A stretch of DNA of 64,000 nt from Sapientia aquatica (GTDB taxonomy: Bacteria; Pseudomonadota; Gammaproteobacteria; Burkholderiales; Burkholderiaceae_D): the NCBI RefSeq assembly GCF_004358105.1, contig NZ_SMYL01000010.1, positions 1 through 64,000 on the forward strand, read 5' to 3'. Every line of letters starts with the position of its first letter. Position 1 is the first letter of the stretch. Below, piece after piece: positions 54,803 to 63,773 of this stretch. Under the pieces are notes generated by a model. That model saw only the letters and a list, made by a program, of their open reading frames with translations, had not been told where the DNA came from and did not search any database. Made by a program: the position numbers and the translations under genes.

Positions 54803-54916
54803 AGCGACCTTCTGTTTGTCTTCAGTTGGATTTATCCGCAGTTCCTCCGCAACAATCGGTGATCTAATTAGTCAGAGCAAGTCTGGCTGTCTGTAATAAC
54901 CCCGTTAAATAACATC

Positions 54917-54930
54917 GTTGAGCGCTCAAC
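54917..54930. promoter_or_regulatory. GTTGAGCGCTCAAC palindrome upstream of gabT
   Basis: This perfect 14-bp palindrome ends 18 nt before the gabT ATG. Its 12-bp core TTGAGCGCTCAA is identical to the one before puuA (37063-37074), at nearly the same distance from the start. It is a likely shared regulatory element. Confidence 0.6.
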
Positions 54931-54948
54931 AAACACATAGGAAAAGCA

Positions 54949-56232
54949 ATGAACTCGAATCAAGAATGGAAATCCCGTAAAGACGCTGCAACACCACGCG
55001 GGGTTGGCGTTATGTGCAATTTTTATGCGGCACGTGCTGAGAATTCTGAAATATGGGATATCGAAGGCAAGCGTTACATTGATTTCGCCAGTGGCATTGC
55101 TGTATTGAACACGGGTCACCGTCACCCAAAAATTGTTGCCGCGATCAAGCAGCAATTAGAGCAATTCACACACACCGCATACCAAATCGTGCCTTACGGC
55201 ATCTACGTTGATTTGGCTGAAAAAATTAATAAATTAACGCCGGGCACGCATGCTAAGAAAACTGCGTTCTTCACCACCGGTGCAGAAGCGGTCGAAAACG
55301 CCGTCAAAATTGCGCGTTCCTACACCAAACGCCCAGGCATCGTGGCATTCTCCGGCGCGTTCCATGGACGTACTTCAATGGGCATGGCATTAACCGGTAA
55401 AGTTGATCCGTACAAAATCGGTTTCGGCCCGTTCCCAGGCGATGTTTATCACGCACCATTCCCGAACGCATTGCATGGCGTCTCGGTAGAAGACGCGCTG
55501 CATTATTTGCATACCTTATTCAAAACCGATATCGAGCCGAGCAGAGTTGCGGCGATCATTATTGAGCCAGTGCAAGGCGAAGGCGGTTTCTGCGTAACGC
55601 CAGTCGCGTTCATGCAAGCACTGCGCACAATTTGCGATCAACACGGCATTTTATTGATCGCGGATGAAATCCAAAGCGGCTTCGCACGTACCGGTAAATT
55701 ATTCGCCATGGAACATTACGGCGTCATCCCCGATTTGATGACGATTGCCAAAAGCTTGGCGGGCGGTATGCCCTTGGCTGGTGTGGTCGGCAAAGCAGAA
55801 ATCATGGACGGCCCCAATCCCGGTGGCTTGGGCGGAACCTATGCCGGTAACGCATTAGCAGTCGCTGCGGCATTAGCTGTGTTAGAAGTGATTGAAGAAG
55901 AGAAATTAGCCGACCGTGCTAATGCGCTGGGTAAGCGTTTGACTGATCAATTGCATGCATCTGCCGAAAAAAATCCAAGTTTGAAAAAACGTGTTGCCGA
56001 AGTGCGCGGTTACGGTTCCATGATTGCGATTGAATTCCACAATCCAGAAACCGGCAATCCCGACCCAGAATTCACCAAAAAAGTACAAGCAATTGCCCTC
56101 GAAAAAGGCTTGCTGTTGTTGACCTGCGGCGTGTATGGCAACGTAATTCGCTTCCTATTCCCGCTCACAATTCAGGATGACGTATTGACGGAAGCGTTAG
56201 GCATTTTAGATACCGCGCTACAAACTGCTTAA
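54949..56232 (+). CDS. gabT: 4-aminobutyrate aminotransferase
   Basis: This 427-aa class III PLP aminotransferase has FTTGAEAVENAVKIARSYT, GRTSMGMALTGK, EPVQGEGGF, ADEIQSGFARTG and the PLP lysine K268 in IAKSLAGGMPL. Length and motifs match GabT/PuuE. It converts GABA to succinate semialdehyde, and gabD follows 65 nt downstream. It supplies the step missing from the puu cluster. Confidence 0.92.
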   Translation: MNSNQEWKSRKDAATPRGVGVMCNFYAARAENSEIWDIEGKRYIDFASGIAVLNTGHRHPKIVAAIKQQLEQFTHTAYQIVPYGIYVDLAEKINKLTPGTHAKKTAFFTTGAEAVENAVKIARSYTKRPGIVAFSGAFHGRTSMGMALTGKVDPYKIGFGPFPGDVYHAPFPNALHGVSVEDALHYLHTLFKTDIEPSRVAAIIIEPVQGEGGFCVTPVAFMQALRTICDQHGILLIADEIQSGFARTGKLFAMEHYGVIPDLMTIAKSLAGGMPLAGVVGKAEIMDGPNPGGLGGTYAGNALAVAAALAVLEVIEEEKLADRANALGKRLTDQLHASAEKNPSLKKRVAEVRGYGSMIAIEFHNPETGNPDPEFTKKVQAIALEKGLLLLTCGVYGNVIRFLFPLTIQDDVLTEALGILDTALQTA

Positions 56233-56297
56233 GCGAGTGAGTTTGGTAAATTAAGCCAGTAAATACGTTCATTTCTTTTTAAAAGTTAAAGTTGATC

Positions 56298-57752
56298 ATG
56301 TTGAATTTAAAAGATCCAAGTCTGTTAAAACAGCAAGCCTACGTAAACGGTCTTTGGTGCGACGCGGATAACGGTGAAACCATCCCAGTCACCAACCCTG
56401 CCACCGGTGCATTGTTAGGAACTGTCCCCAATATGGGCGCCGAAGAAGCGCGTCGCGCGATTAATGGCGCCAATGCTGCATTCAAAGCGTGGCGCGGTTT
56501 GTTGGCTAAAGAGCGTTCTGCCATTCTAAAAAAATGGTTTGAATTAATGCTGGCCAATTCAGACGATCTGGCTGCCATCATGACCGCAGAACAAGGCAAA
56601 TCCTTGACCGAAGCCAAAGGCGAAATCACCTACGCGGCTTCGTTCCTAGAATGGTTTGCCGAAGAAGGTAAACGTATTTACGGCGAAACCATCCCAACGC
56701 CAGCGCATGGTCGCCGTTTGATGGTGACCAAAGACCCAATCGGGGTTTGCGCTGCGATCACACCGTGGAATTTCCCTTCCGCGATGATTACCCGCAAAGC
56801 CGGACCAGCTTTGGCAGCCGGCTGCCCGATGGTATTAAAGCCAGCGGCACAAACACCGTTTTCCGCATTAGCTTTAGCTGAATTAGCGCACCGCGCTGGC
56901 GTGCCAAGTGGTATCTTCAGCGTGGTCACTGGAAAAGCTTCCGCAATTGGTGGCGAAATGACAGCCAACCCTATCGTGCGTAAATTGACCTTTACTGGCT
57001 CGACCCAAATTGGTCAACTATTGATGCGCCAATCGGCCGATACAGTCAAAAAGCTCTCGCTCGAATTAGGCGGCAATGCGCCATTCATCGTGTTTGATGA
57101 CGCCGATTTAGATGCCGCCGTGGAAGGTGCGATGGCCTCCAAATTCCGTAATTCTGGTCAAACTTGTGTTTGTGCCAATCGTCTGTATGTGCAAGACAAG
57201 GTGTATGACGCGTTTGTCGAAAAGCTGCGCGTCGCGGTACAGAAATTGCATGTCGGTGATGGTTCTATTGCTGGCGTCAACCAAGGTCCCTTGATTGATC
57301 AGAATGCAGTCGCTAAAGTGGAAGAGCATATTGCTGACGCGGTCGCTAAAGGCGCAAAAGTAGAATTAGGCGGCAAGCGTCATGCTTTAGGTCATACTTT
57401 CTTTGAGCCAACTATTTTGTCGGGCGTAACGCAGGCAATGAACGTGGCTCGCGAAGAAACCTTTGGTCCCTTGGCTCCGGTGTTCCGTTTCCACAGCGAC
57501 GATGAAGTCATCGCCATGGCCAATGACACCGAATTTGGTTTAGCATCGTACTTCTACAGCCGCGATATCGGTCGTATTTATAAAGTTGCTGAACAATTGG
57601 AATACGGTATGGTCGGCATTAACACAGGATTGATTTCAAATGAAGTAGCACCGTTCGGTGGTGTCAAACAATCCGGACTCGGGCGCGAAGGTTCCCGTTA
57701 CGGCATGGATGACTACCTAACGGTTAAGTATTGGTGTGTCAGCGGTATCTAG
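56298..57752 (+). CDS. gabD: Succinate-semialdehyde dehydrogenase (NADP+)
   Basis: ATG 56298 (MLNLKDPSLLKQQAYVNG) gives 484 aa, the usual GabD length. Features: TPWNFPSAMITRKAGPALAAGC, FTGSTQIGQLLM, ELGGNAPFIVF with the general-base Glu, and the catalytic Cys in NSGQTCVCANR. The extra Cys two residues later is typical of GabD. It completes GABA breakdown to succinate. Confidence 0.93.
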   Translation: MLNLKDPSLLKQQAYVNGLWCDADNGETIPVTNPATGALLGTVPNMGAEEARRAINGANAAFKAWRGLLAKERSAILKKWFELMLANSDDLAAIMTAEQGKSLTEAKGEITYAASFLEWFAEEGKRIYGETIPTPAHGRRLMVTKDPIGVCAAITPWNFPSAMITRKAGPALAAGCPMVLKPAAQTPFSALALAELAHRAGVPSGIFSVVTGKASAIGGEMTANPIVRKLTFTGSTQIGQLLMRQSADTVKKLSLELGGNAPFIVFDDADLDAAVEGAMASKFRNSGQTCVCANRLYVQDKVYDAFVEKLRVAVQKLHVGDGSIAGVNQGPLIDQNAVAKVEEHIADAVAKGAKVELGGKRHALGHTFFEPTILSGVTQAMNVAREETFGPLAPVFRFHSDDEVIAMANDTEFGLASYFYSRDIGRIYKVAEQLEYGMVGINTGLISNEVAPFGGVKQSGLGREGSRYGMDDYLTVKYWCVSGI

Positions 57753-57784
57753 CGTATCAAACAGTAAAAAAACGAGGAGGTAAC

Positions 57785-57832
57785 ATGAAATTCTTTAAAA
57801 TCTTTATTAACTTCACCCCAGCAGAACCGTAG
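57785..57832 (+). CDS. Possible 15-residue leader peptide or small protein
   Basis: ATG 57785 is preceded by GAGGAGGTAAC, the strongest ribosome-binding site I noticed in the window. It encodes MKFFKIFINFTPAEP and stops at TAG 57830. AGCAGAA (57820-57826) and TTCTGCT (57836-57842) can pair across the stop codon. It lies in the 200-nt gap between gabD and the second glutamine-synthetase gene. It could be a leader peptide, a membrane-associated microprotein, or the remnant start of a lost gene. Confidence 0.4.
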   Translation: MKFFKIFINFTPAEP

Positions 57833-57952
57833 CTTTTCTGCTCACTGTAGTTAGCAAAGAATGTTGAAAATTAGATGAATTTGCTCTGCTAAAAATCCTA
57901 CAAAAGTAAGCCAAATTCAGCTCAAAAAACAAACGAAATAAGAGAGAAAATC

Positions 57953-59323
57953 ATGTCTTTACGCCAAAATTTTTCATACAACGATATGGATCAGTGGCTC
58001 AATGAAAAACGAGTCACTGAAATTGAATGCCTGGTTCCCGATTTGACCGGTGTAGCGCGCGGCAAAATTATGCCTCGTACTAAATTCACCGAAGATCGCG
58101 GTATGCGCATGCCAGAAGCTGTGCTGGGTATGACAGTGACTGGAAACTACCCAACGGACAACGCTGCTTACGAGCGCGCTATTTCTGCCACCGACCGCGA
58201 TATGATTTTGCGCGCTGACCCGAACACCATCACGATGGTGCCATGGGCGGCTGATCCGACTGCGCAAGTTATTCATGATTGTTATTTTTCGGATGGTTCT
58301 TTAGTCGATTTCGCACCGCGCTCCGTATTGCGTCGCGTGTTGAGTTTGTACGCCGAAAAAGGTTGGACTCCAATCGTGGCGCCAGAATTGGAATTCTATT
58401 TAACCGCCAAAAACATCGATCCAGATTTGCCATTGCGCCCGCCGGTTGGCCGCAGCGGACGCGCTGAGACTAGCCGCCAAATTTACAGTATTGATGCGGT
58501 GAACGAATTCGATCCCCTGTTTGAAGATATCTACGACTACTGCGATTTGATGCAGTTAGACGTCGATACCTTGATTCACGAAATCGGCGCTGGTCAGATG
58601 GAGATTAACTTCTTGCACGGCGAACCTATGGGTTTGGCGGACAAAGTGTTCTTCTTTAAACGCACTTTGCGCGAAGCGGCATTGAAGCACGACATGTATG
58701 CCACCTTCATGGCTAAGCCAATGACGGGCGAACCCGGTTCGGCGATGCACATTCACCAAAGCGTGGTCGATACCAAATCGGGCTTAAATATTTTCAGTAA
58801 TCCAGACGGAACTGCTGCCGATGCGTTTATGCATTACGTTGGTGGTTTGCAGCGGTACATGCCTGCCGCGATGGCAATTGTTGCGCCCTATGTGAACTCG
58901 TATCGTCGTATCGTGCGTCATACTGCCGCTCCAATTAATATTCAATGGGGTAAAGATAATCGTACGGTTGGTTTCCGCGTGCCTGAATCCGGCCCGCAAG
59001 ATCGTCGTATTGAAAACCGTGTGGTGGGCGCTGATGCAAATCCTTACTTAGCGTTAGCGGTAACATTGGCTTGCGGTTACTTGGGGATGATCGAAAAACT
59101 CGAACCAACGCCAATGACGATTGATAGTGCTTACGATTTGGATTATCAATTGCCACAAAGCTTGTCCGAAGCCTTAGAAGGTCTGCGTAAAGAAACCCGT
59201 CTGCGCTATGTTTTGGGCGACCGTTTTATCGACGTTTATTCCGCCATTAAAGAGTTGGAACACGCTGAATTTATGCAAGTCATCAGCCCGTGGGAACGTG
59301 AACATCTGCTGTTGCACGTTTAA
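57953..59323 (+). CDS. Second glutamylpolyamine synthetase-like protein
   Basis: The product has 456 aa of the glutamine synthetase family: ECLVPDLTGVARGKIMPRTKF, VAPELEFYLTAKN, HEIGAGQMEINFLHGEP, GSAMHIHQSVVD and RTVGFRVPESGP. It is paralogous to PuuA but clearly diverged. The layout next to an SpuC-like aminotransferase resembles spuB-spuC of Pseudomonas. It probably glutamylates a polyamine (putrescine, spermidine or another mono- or diamine); the substrate cannot be told from sequence alone. Confidence 0.85.
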   Translation: MSLRQNFSYNDMDQWLNEKRVTEIECLVPDLTGVARGKIMPRTKFTEDRGMRMPEAVLGMTVTGNYPTDNAAYERAISATDRDMILRADPNTITMVPWAADPTAQVIHDCYFSDGSLVDFAPRSVLRRVLSLYAEKGWTPIVAPELEFYLTAKNIDPDLPLRPPVGRSGRAETSRQIYSIDAVNEFDPLFEDIYDYCDLMQLDVDTLIHEIGAGQMEINFLHGEPMGLADKVFFFKRTLREAALKHDMYATFMAKPMTGEPGSAMHIHQSVVDTKSGLNIFSNPDGTAADAFMHYVGGLQRYMPAAMAIVAPYVNSYRRIVRHTAAPINIQWGKDNRTVGFRVPESGPQDRRIENRVVGADANPYLALAVTLACGYLGMIEKLEPTPMTIDSAYDLDYQLPQSLSEALEGLRKETRLRYVLGDRFIDVYSAIKELEHAEFMQVISPWEREHLLLHV

Positions 59324-59354
59324 GCTCATCACGTAAGTCAAGCAATCCATGAAG

Positions 59355-59396
59355 CGCTAAACACAGCAGAAGAAATTTCTCCAAGTGTTTAGCGCA
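59355..59396. promoter_or_regulatory. 11-bp perfect inverted repeat upstream of the aminotransferase
   Basis: GCGCTAAACAC (59355-59365) and GTGTTTAGCGC (59386-59396) are exact complements separated by 20 nt. There is no T run. They could be a terminal stem for the synthetase gene or paired half-sites for a regulator of the next gene. Confidence 0.45.
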
Positions 59397-59488
59397 CTTA
59401 GTTGCGCTCTCACTTCGCTCCTCCTTGTATGCCAAGCTCGGTTTAAAGTGACGACGCGATACTAAACGTAGCTATTGAAAGGGTGATC

Positions 59489-60943
59489 ATGTACTCCAAC
59501 AAAACTGATCCAGTCGCCATCGTTGCTCCCGCAGCACGTCCAGCAGATGCGCACAAAAAAGTCGATACCAAAGCGATCCAAGCGCTCGACGCTAAGCATT
59601 ATATGCACGCATTCACTGACACCAAGTCGCTCGGACAAGTTGGCGCACGGGTGATTGTGAAGGGGCAGGGGATTTATATTTGGGATTCGGAAGGCAAACG
59701 TTTGCTCGATGGGATGTCGGGCTTGTGGTGCATGAATGTCGGTTATGGTCGCACCACGATTGCCGATGCGGTGCACGCGCAGATGCAAGAACTTCCTTAC
59801 TACAACAGTTTTTTCCAAACGACCAATGTGCCAGCCGTGCAACTGGCGGCTAAGTTGGTAGAGATTTCGCCAGCGCATTTCAATCATGTGTTTTTTGCTG
59901 GGTCGGGTTCTGAAGGTAACGACACCAACTTGCGCTTGATTCGCCGTTACTGGGATTTGAAAGGCGCCAAAGAGCGCAATATCATCATCAGTCGTGAAAA
60001 CGCTTATCACGGCAGCACCATTGCCGGCGCATCCTTGGGCGGCATGTCCGGTATGCACGATCAGCAAATCGGCGTAACCATTCCAAACATCGTTCACATT
60101 GGCCAACCGTATTATGTTGAAGGTGGCAAAGGTAAAACGCCTGAGGAATTCGGTTTAGTTGCCGCAGGTTGGTTAGAGCAAAAAATTCTTGAAGTCGGTG
60201 CGGAACGTGTTGCCGCCTTTATCGCGGAACCAGTGCAAGGCGCAGGCGGCGTGATTATTCCACCATCGACCTACTGGCCAGAAATCCAACGTATCTGCGA
60301 TAAGTACGGCATTTTGTTGGTGGCTGACGAAGTCATTTGCGGCTTTGGTCGCTTGGGCACGTGGTTCGGCTCGGATTATTTCGGGATTAAACCGGATTTG
60401 ATTACCTTCGCCAAAGGCGTGACGTCCGGCTATATCCCGATGGGTGGTGTGCTGGTTGGTGATCGCGTGGCCGATGTGTTGATTGAGCATGGCGGTGACT
60501 TTAATCACGGCTTTACCTATTCCGGCCATCCGGTCGCGGCTGCAGCGGCGTTAGAAAATATACGCATCATTCAGGAAGAAAAACTGATTGAAAAAGTTCA
60601 TAACGAAACCGGCCCGTACTTAGCGAAGAAATTTGGTGAGTTAAATGATCATCCTCTGGTCAGTATTGCCGAAACCTGCGGCTTTGTGGCTGGTTTAAAT
60701 TTGGTCAAGAAAAAAGGCCCGACCTTGCACGAATGCGAAGCGTTTGATTCCAGTTTAGAAGTCGGCATGATTTGCCGCGGTCACATGTTTGGTAACGGGA
60801 TGATTATGCGTGCGGTGGGTGATCGCATGATTATCGCGCCGCCGTTGGTGACCACGGTTGAGCAAATTGATGAAATGGTAGGGTTGATTCGTTTCTGCCT
60901 CGATGCAACGTTGGAAGATTTGAAAAAGCGTGAATTGATCTAA
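59489..60943 (+). CDS. spuC: Putrescine-pyruvate aminotransferase (SpuC-like)
   Basis: ATG 59489 gives 484 aa; GTG 59483 is in frame two codons earlier. This class III PLP aminotransferase has LDGMSGLWCMNVGYGR, SGSEGNDTNLRLIRRYW, AFIAEPVQGAGGVIIPP, ADEVICGFGRLGTWFGS and PLP lysine K309 in FAKGVTSGYIPMGG. Segments such as the QELPYYNSFF region are typical of polyamine/omega-amino acid:pyruvate transaminases. It would give 4-aminobutanal from putrescine, a second route that bypasses glutamylation. A related diamine or beta-alanine specificity is possible. Confidence 0.85.
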   Translation: MYSNKTDPVAIVAPAARPADAHKKVDTKAIQALDAKHYMHAFTDTKSLGQVGARVIVKGQGIYIWDSEGKRLLDGMSGLWCMNVGYGRTTIADAVHAQMQELPYYNSFFQTTNVPAVQLAAKLVEISPAHFNHVFFAGSGSEGNDTNLRLIRRYWDLKGAKERNIIISRENAYHGSTIAGASLGGMSGMHDQQIGVTIPNIVHIGQPYYVEGGKGKTPEEFGLVAAGWLEQKILEVGAERVAAFIAEPVQGAGGVIIPPSTYWPEIQRICDKYGILLVADEVICGFGRLGTWFGSDYFGIKPDLITFAKGVTSGYIPMGGVLVGDRVADVLIEHGGDFNHGFTYSGHPVAAAAALENIRIIQEEKLIEKVHNETGPYLAKKFGELNDHPLVSIAETCGFVAGLNLVKKKGPTLHECEAFDSSLEVGMICRGHMFGNGMIMRAVGDRMIIAPPLVTTVEQIDEMVGLIRFCLDATLEDLKKRELI

Positions 60944-61030
60944 TTCCTGAGCTAGCCGAGTATGTTGATATGGCTAGTTGGAAGGGATCATTAGTTTGAG
61001 AAGTTGATGTGGGGAGACTATGTTCTCGGT

Positions 61031-61073
61031 TTGCGTCTTAGCTGATTTGTTTCAGCTAAGACGCAATTTTTTT
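61031..61073 (+). terminator. Very strong rho-independent terminator
   Basis: TTGCGTCTTAGCTGA and TCAGCTAAGACGCAA form a perfect 15-bp stem with a 6-nt loop, followed by seven T. It ends the gab/spu region before the convergent M61 peptidase. Confidence 0.93.
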
Positions 61074-61147
61074 ATGAGCAGTAGGTTGAGCTGGGCGGCC
61101 GTTTTTGTCCGCCAATAACGCAACTAACCGATGCACGAAACAATGAA

Positions 61148-63058
61148 TTACAACGCCGTCAAAATCGATGTGAGTCGATCCGGTGTTCCTTCAATCCGCT
61201 CCAGACGCGGATACTTTAAGCCTTCGTGATAATCAAATTTAACGGTTTCGTACACATCGTCAGTTTTGATTAACAGTTCAATCGGTGCTTTGCTGGTTTT
61301 AGCTTCGCTAATCGCTTTTTTCAGTAGCTCGTCTTTATATTGATGTCCATTCACGGCTAATACGGTTGTGTTGGCGCTCAAGCCTAATTTGAATGCGGGG
61401 CTATTCCACGCGATTTCGCCGATTTTGCCGTCGTGGATGTGGAAGCCAAGCGAGTACCAGAAGTCGGCAACATTGTTTTCAGCTTCGTTTGCTTTGTAAT
61501 AGGCGGTTGGCGTGTCGGTAAAAGTCAATTTCCACCCGGAGCGGGCTAATCCATCCAAGGGAGCGCCAGGGCCGTGACTGTTTAGCCGCTCGTGCAAGAA
61601 TTTATCCCAATCGTAAGCTTGGATGGCGTTGAGTGTGCTGGCAACTTCGTTAAAGTCATACGGAAGCGCGACGTGGCTGCCATCTTTTACGCCAAAAAAT
61701 GCTTTGGCAAAATCATTCAATGAGCGTTTTTCTCCTGACAATTCGCGGATTTTGGTATCGACATCGAGCCAAATCAGTTGACCTTCATCGTAATAATCTT
61801 CGGCGCGCTGCCAATGGCGCCAGCCTAAGGGACGACGATTGTTGATGATCGGATCGTTCGTGGTGTCTTGCAAGGGACGCCATGTGCGCGAGGTGTTGGC
61901 ATCGAGATCGGCGGCGACCATGGCGATGGAATCACGCACTTGTTCTTGGGTCAGCAAACCGGAACGGGCGGCGAGAATAAAGCCCCAGTATTCGGTCTGG
62001 CCTTCATACACCCAGAGCAGTGAATTTTTCATCGGTAGATTGTAGTTGGGCGTTAATTGCCCAGCTGGGCGACGGAATTTGCCATCCCATGAATGAGTAA
62101 ATTCATGGGGAATCAAGTAGCCGCGTAACGGCAAATTTTTATTCCACTCTTGGAAGTAACTTGGCTTGACCAAGTTTTCGCCCGATTGATGATGCTCTAA
62201 GCCATCGAAGCCAAAATTGTCACTTGCAGCGACCAAGAAATCGTAGTGATCAAAATGGTGCGAGCCAAATAATTTATACGCTTGTTGCAAGAGCGAGCGA
62301 TGCATCTCAATTTGCTCTGGCTTGGCAATGCCGTTTTCTGGCGCGTCACTAAACACGTCGAAATGCACCGCGACTTTGGCGCCCGGATCCAGATCGTAGC
62401 GATTTAAATATTTGCCGGCATACAGTGGCGAATCCACAAAATCGACCATGTTGATGGGCTTGAATTGGATGGTGTTGTCAGTTGCGGATGCCACTTCTAA
62501 TGCCGAGGCAAACTTCCAGTCTTTAGGGATTGTGAGCGTAGGCTTAAATGTGATGGCACTGGAATAGTATCCAGCCGGATAGAGCAGCATTTTTTCCCAA
62601 TGCACGGCCAACATTTCTGGCGTGACCACGATTGCACCTAGATTGCCTTGAGCCGGTGAGAGGAATTGGAAATCGAGATCAATCGAATCGGTATTGGCGG
62701 GCACGTTGAGATGGAATGCAAACATATTGACTTCATCGCGTTGCCATTCAATCGGCTTGTGATTGGCCGAAATGTGCAGACTGGCGAGTTGCACTAACGG
62801 GCCGTTTGGCCCATGTTCACCGGGCAGCCACTGCGGATAGAGCAAAGTTAATGCGCCGGCTTTGACCGGAATGTGTTCATGGATATCGAATATTTTTTGA
62901 CGCAAATTGGTTGCGTTGACTTGGATATCGATGGGCGCCAGATAAGGCTTGTTGATGGGCGCGGGAATCTCTTGCGCTTGCGCGACATGGCTTGTTAGCG
63001 CGCCACCTAACAATAATGTTGATAATAAAAAACGCGCTCCAACTTCTCTTTTATTCAT
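61148..63058 (-). CDS. M61 family glycyl aminopeptidase-like protein
   Basis: The frame is open from 63175, but ATG 63058 (MNKREVGARFLLST), preceded by GAGG, gives a proper signal peptide and 636 aa. The N-terminal beta-domain (PYLAPIDIQVNATNLRQKIF) leads to the zinc site IPHEFTHSWDGKFRRP (H318, E319, H322). A C-terminal PDZ-like domain follows (FKLGLSANTTVLAVNGHQY). M61 peptidases release N-terminal Gly or Ala in some species; the substrate here is unknown. It is probably periplasmic. Confidence 0.9.
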   Translation of the reverse strand: MNKREVGARFLLSTLLLGGALTSHVAQAQEIPAPINKPYLAPIDIQVNATNLRQKIFDIHEHIPVKAGALTLLYPQWLPGEHGPNGPLVQLASLHISANHKPIEWQRDEVNMFAFHLNVPANTDSIDLDFQFLSPAQGNLGAIVVTPEMLAVHWEKMLLYPAGYYSSAITFKPTLTIPKDWKFASALEVASATDNTIQFKPINMVDFVDSPLYAGKYLNRYDLDPGAKVAVHFDVFSDAPENGIAKPEQIEMHRSLLQQAYKLFGSHHFDHYDFLVAASDNFGFDGLEHHQSGENLVKPSYFQEWNKNLPLRGYLIPHEFTHSWDGKFRRPAGQLTPNYNLPMKNSLLWVYEGQTEYWGFILAARSGLLTQEQVRDSIAMVAADLDANTSRTWRPLQDTTNDPIINNRRPLGWRHWQRAEDYYDEGQLIWLDVDTKIRELSGEKRSLNDFAKAFFGVKDGSHVALPYDFNEVASTLNAIQAYDWDKFLHERLNSHGPGAPLDGLARSGWKLTFTDTPTAYYKANEAENNVADFWYSLGFHIHDGKIGEIAWNSPAFKLGLSANTTVLAVNGHQYKDELLKKAISEAKTSKAPIELLIKTDDVYETVKFDYHEGLKYPRLERIEGTPDRLTSILTAL

Positions 63059-63110
63059 GTTGTTGTCCTCGGATGAATGTCGTTTTAAAAGGGTGTCTCG
63101 ATTGCTTGAA

Positions 63111-63773
63111 TTAGCTTGCTTGCTGAGTGGATTTCTCTGTTGCTTGTGCGGCGATGTCACGTAACACTTGTTCAAACACGTCGGGCGTTTGGCCGCCGGT
63201 GATTAAATGTTTGTTGTTGATGATGATAGATGGCACCGATTGAATGCCCGCCTGCTGCCAAAATTGTTCTTCGGCCCGCACTTCATCGGCGTAACGTTGG
63301 CTGCTGATGACGTCTTGTGCTTGGTCGCGCTCCAAGCCTGCGGCGACGGCTAAGTCGAGCATCAAGCTTTGATCGGCTGGATTACGGCCTTCGCCGTGGT
63401 ACGCCTTCAGAAAAGCATGTTTGAGTTGACGCTGTTGCTCGGCCGATTGCAGACCGGCCCAATACAACAAGCGATGCGCGTCAAAGGTGTTCCAGACGCG
63501 CGTGCGTTCACCAAAGTTAAAGCCAACCGCTGCGCCGCGTGCGTGCAAATTGGCACGACCTTGTGCTAGCTGTTCGGCGCTCATGCCGTATTTGGCGCGT
63601 AGGTACTCCGCACTGTCTGCCCCCTCGGGGGCCATCGTGGGATTGAGTTCATACGGGTGGAATTGCAACTCGGTTGGAATGTCGGTGCCGATGTTCTTTA
63701 ATGCCATTTCTAGCGAGTTAAGTCCAACCGCGCACCACGGGCAAGCTATATCGGAGACGAAATCGATTTTCAT
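63111..63773 (-). CDS. DsbA-family oxidoreductase (FrnE-like)
   Basis: ATG 63773 gives 220 aa beginning MKIDFVSDIACPWC with C11-P-W-C14; the upstream frame to 63818 is less likely. There is no signal peptide, so it is cytoplasmic. Further segments: FHPYELNPTMAPEGADSAEYL, GVNFGERT-like GFNFGERTRVWNT, and the cis-Pro region IQSVPSIIINNKHLITGGQ. This is the FrnE/2-hydroxychromene isomerase-like branch of DsbA thioredoxins. It lies 52 nt upstream of the M61 gene on the same strand and may be co-transcribed. Confidence 0.9.
   Translation of the reverse strand: MKIDFVSDIACPWCAVGLNSLEMALKNIGTDIPTELQFHPYELNPTMAPEGADSAEYLRAKYGMSAEQLAQGRANLHARGAAVGFNFGERTRVWNTFDAHRLLYWAGLQSAEQQRQLKHAFLKAYHGEGRNPADQSLMLDLAVAAGLERDQAQDVISSQRYADEVRAEEQFWQQAGIQSVPSIIINNKHLITGGQTPDVFEQVLRDIAAQATEKSTQQAS

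Noticed and set aside
59462-60106. 214-aa minus-strand frame over spuC
   Set aside because: It lies antisense to the conserved aminotransferase sequence and shows no domain pattern.
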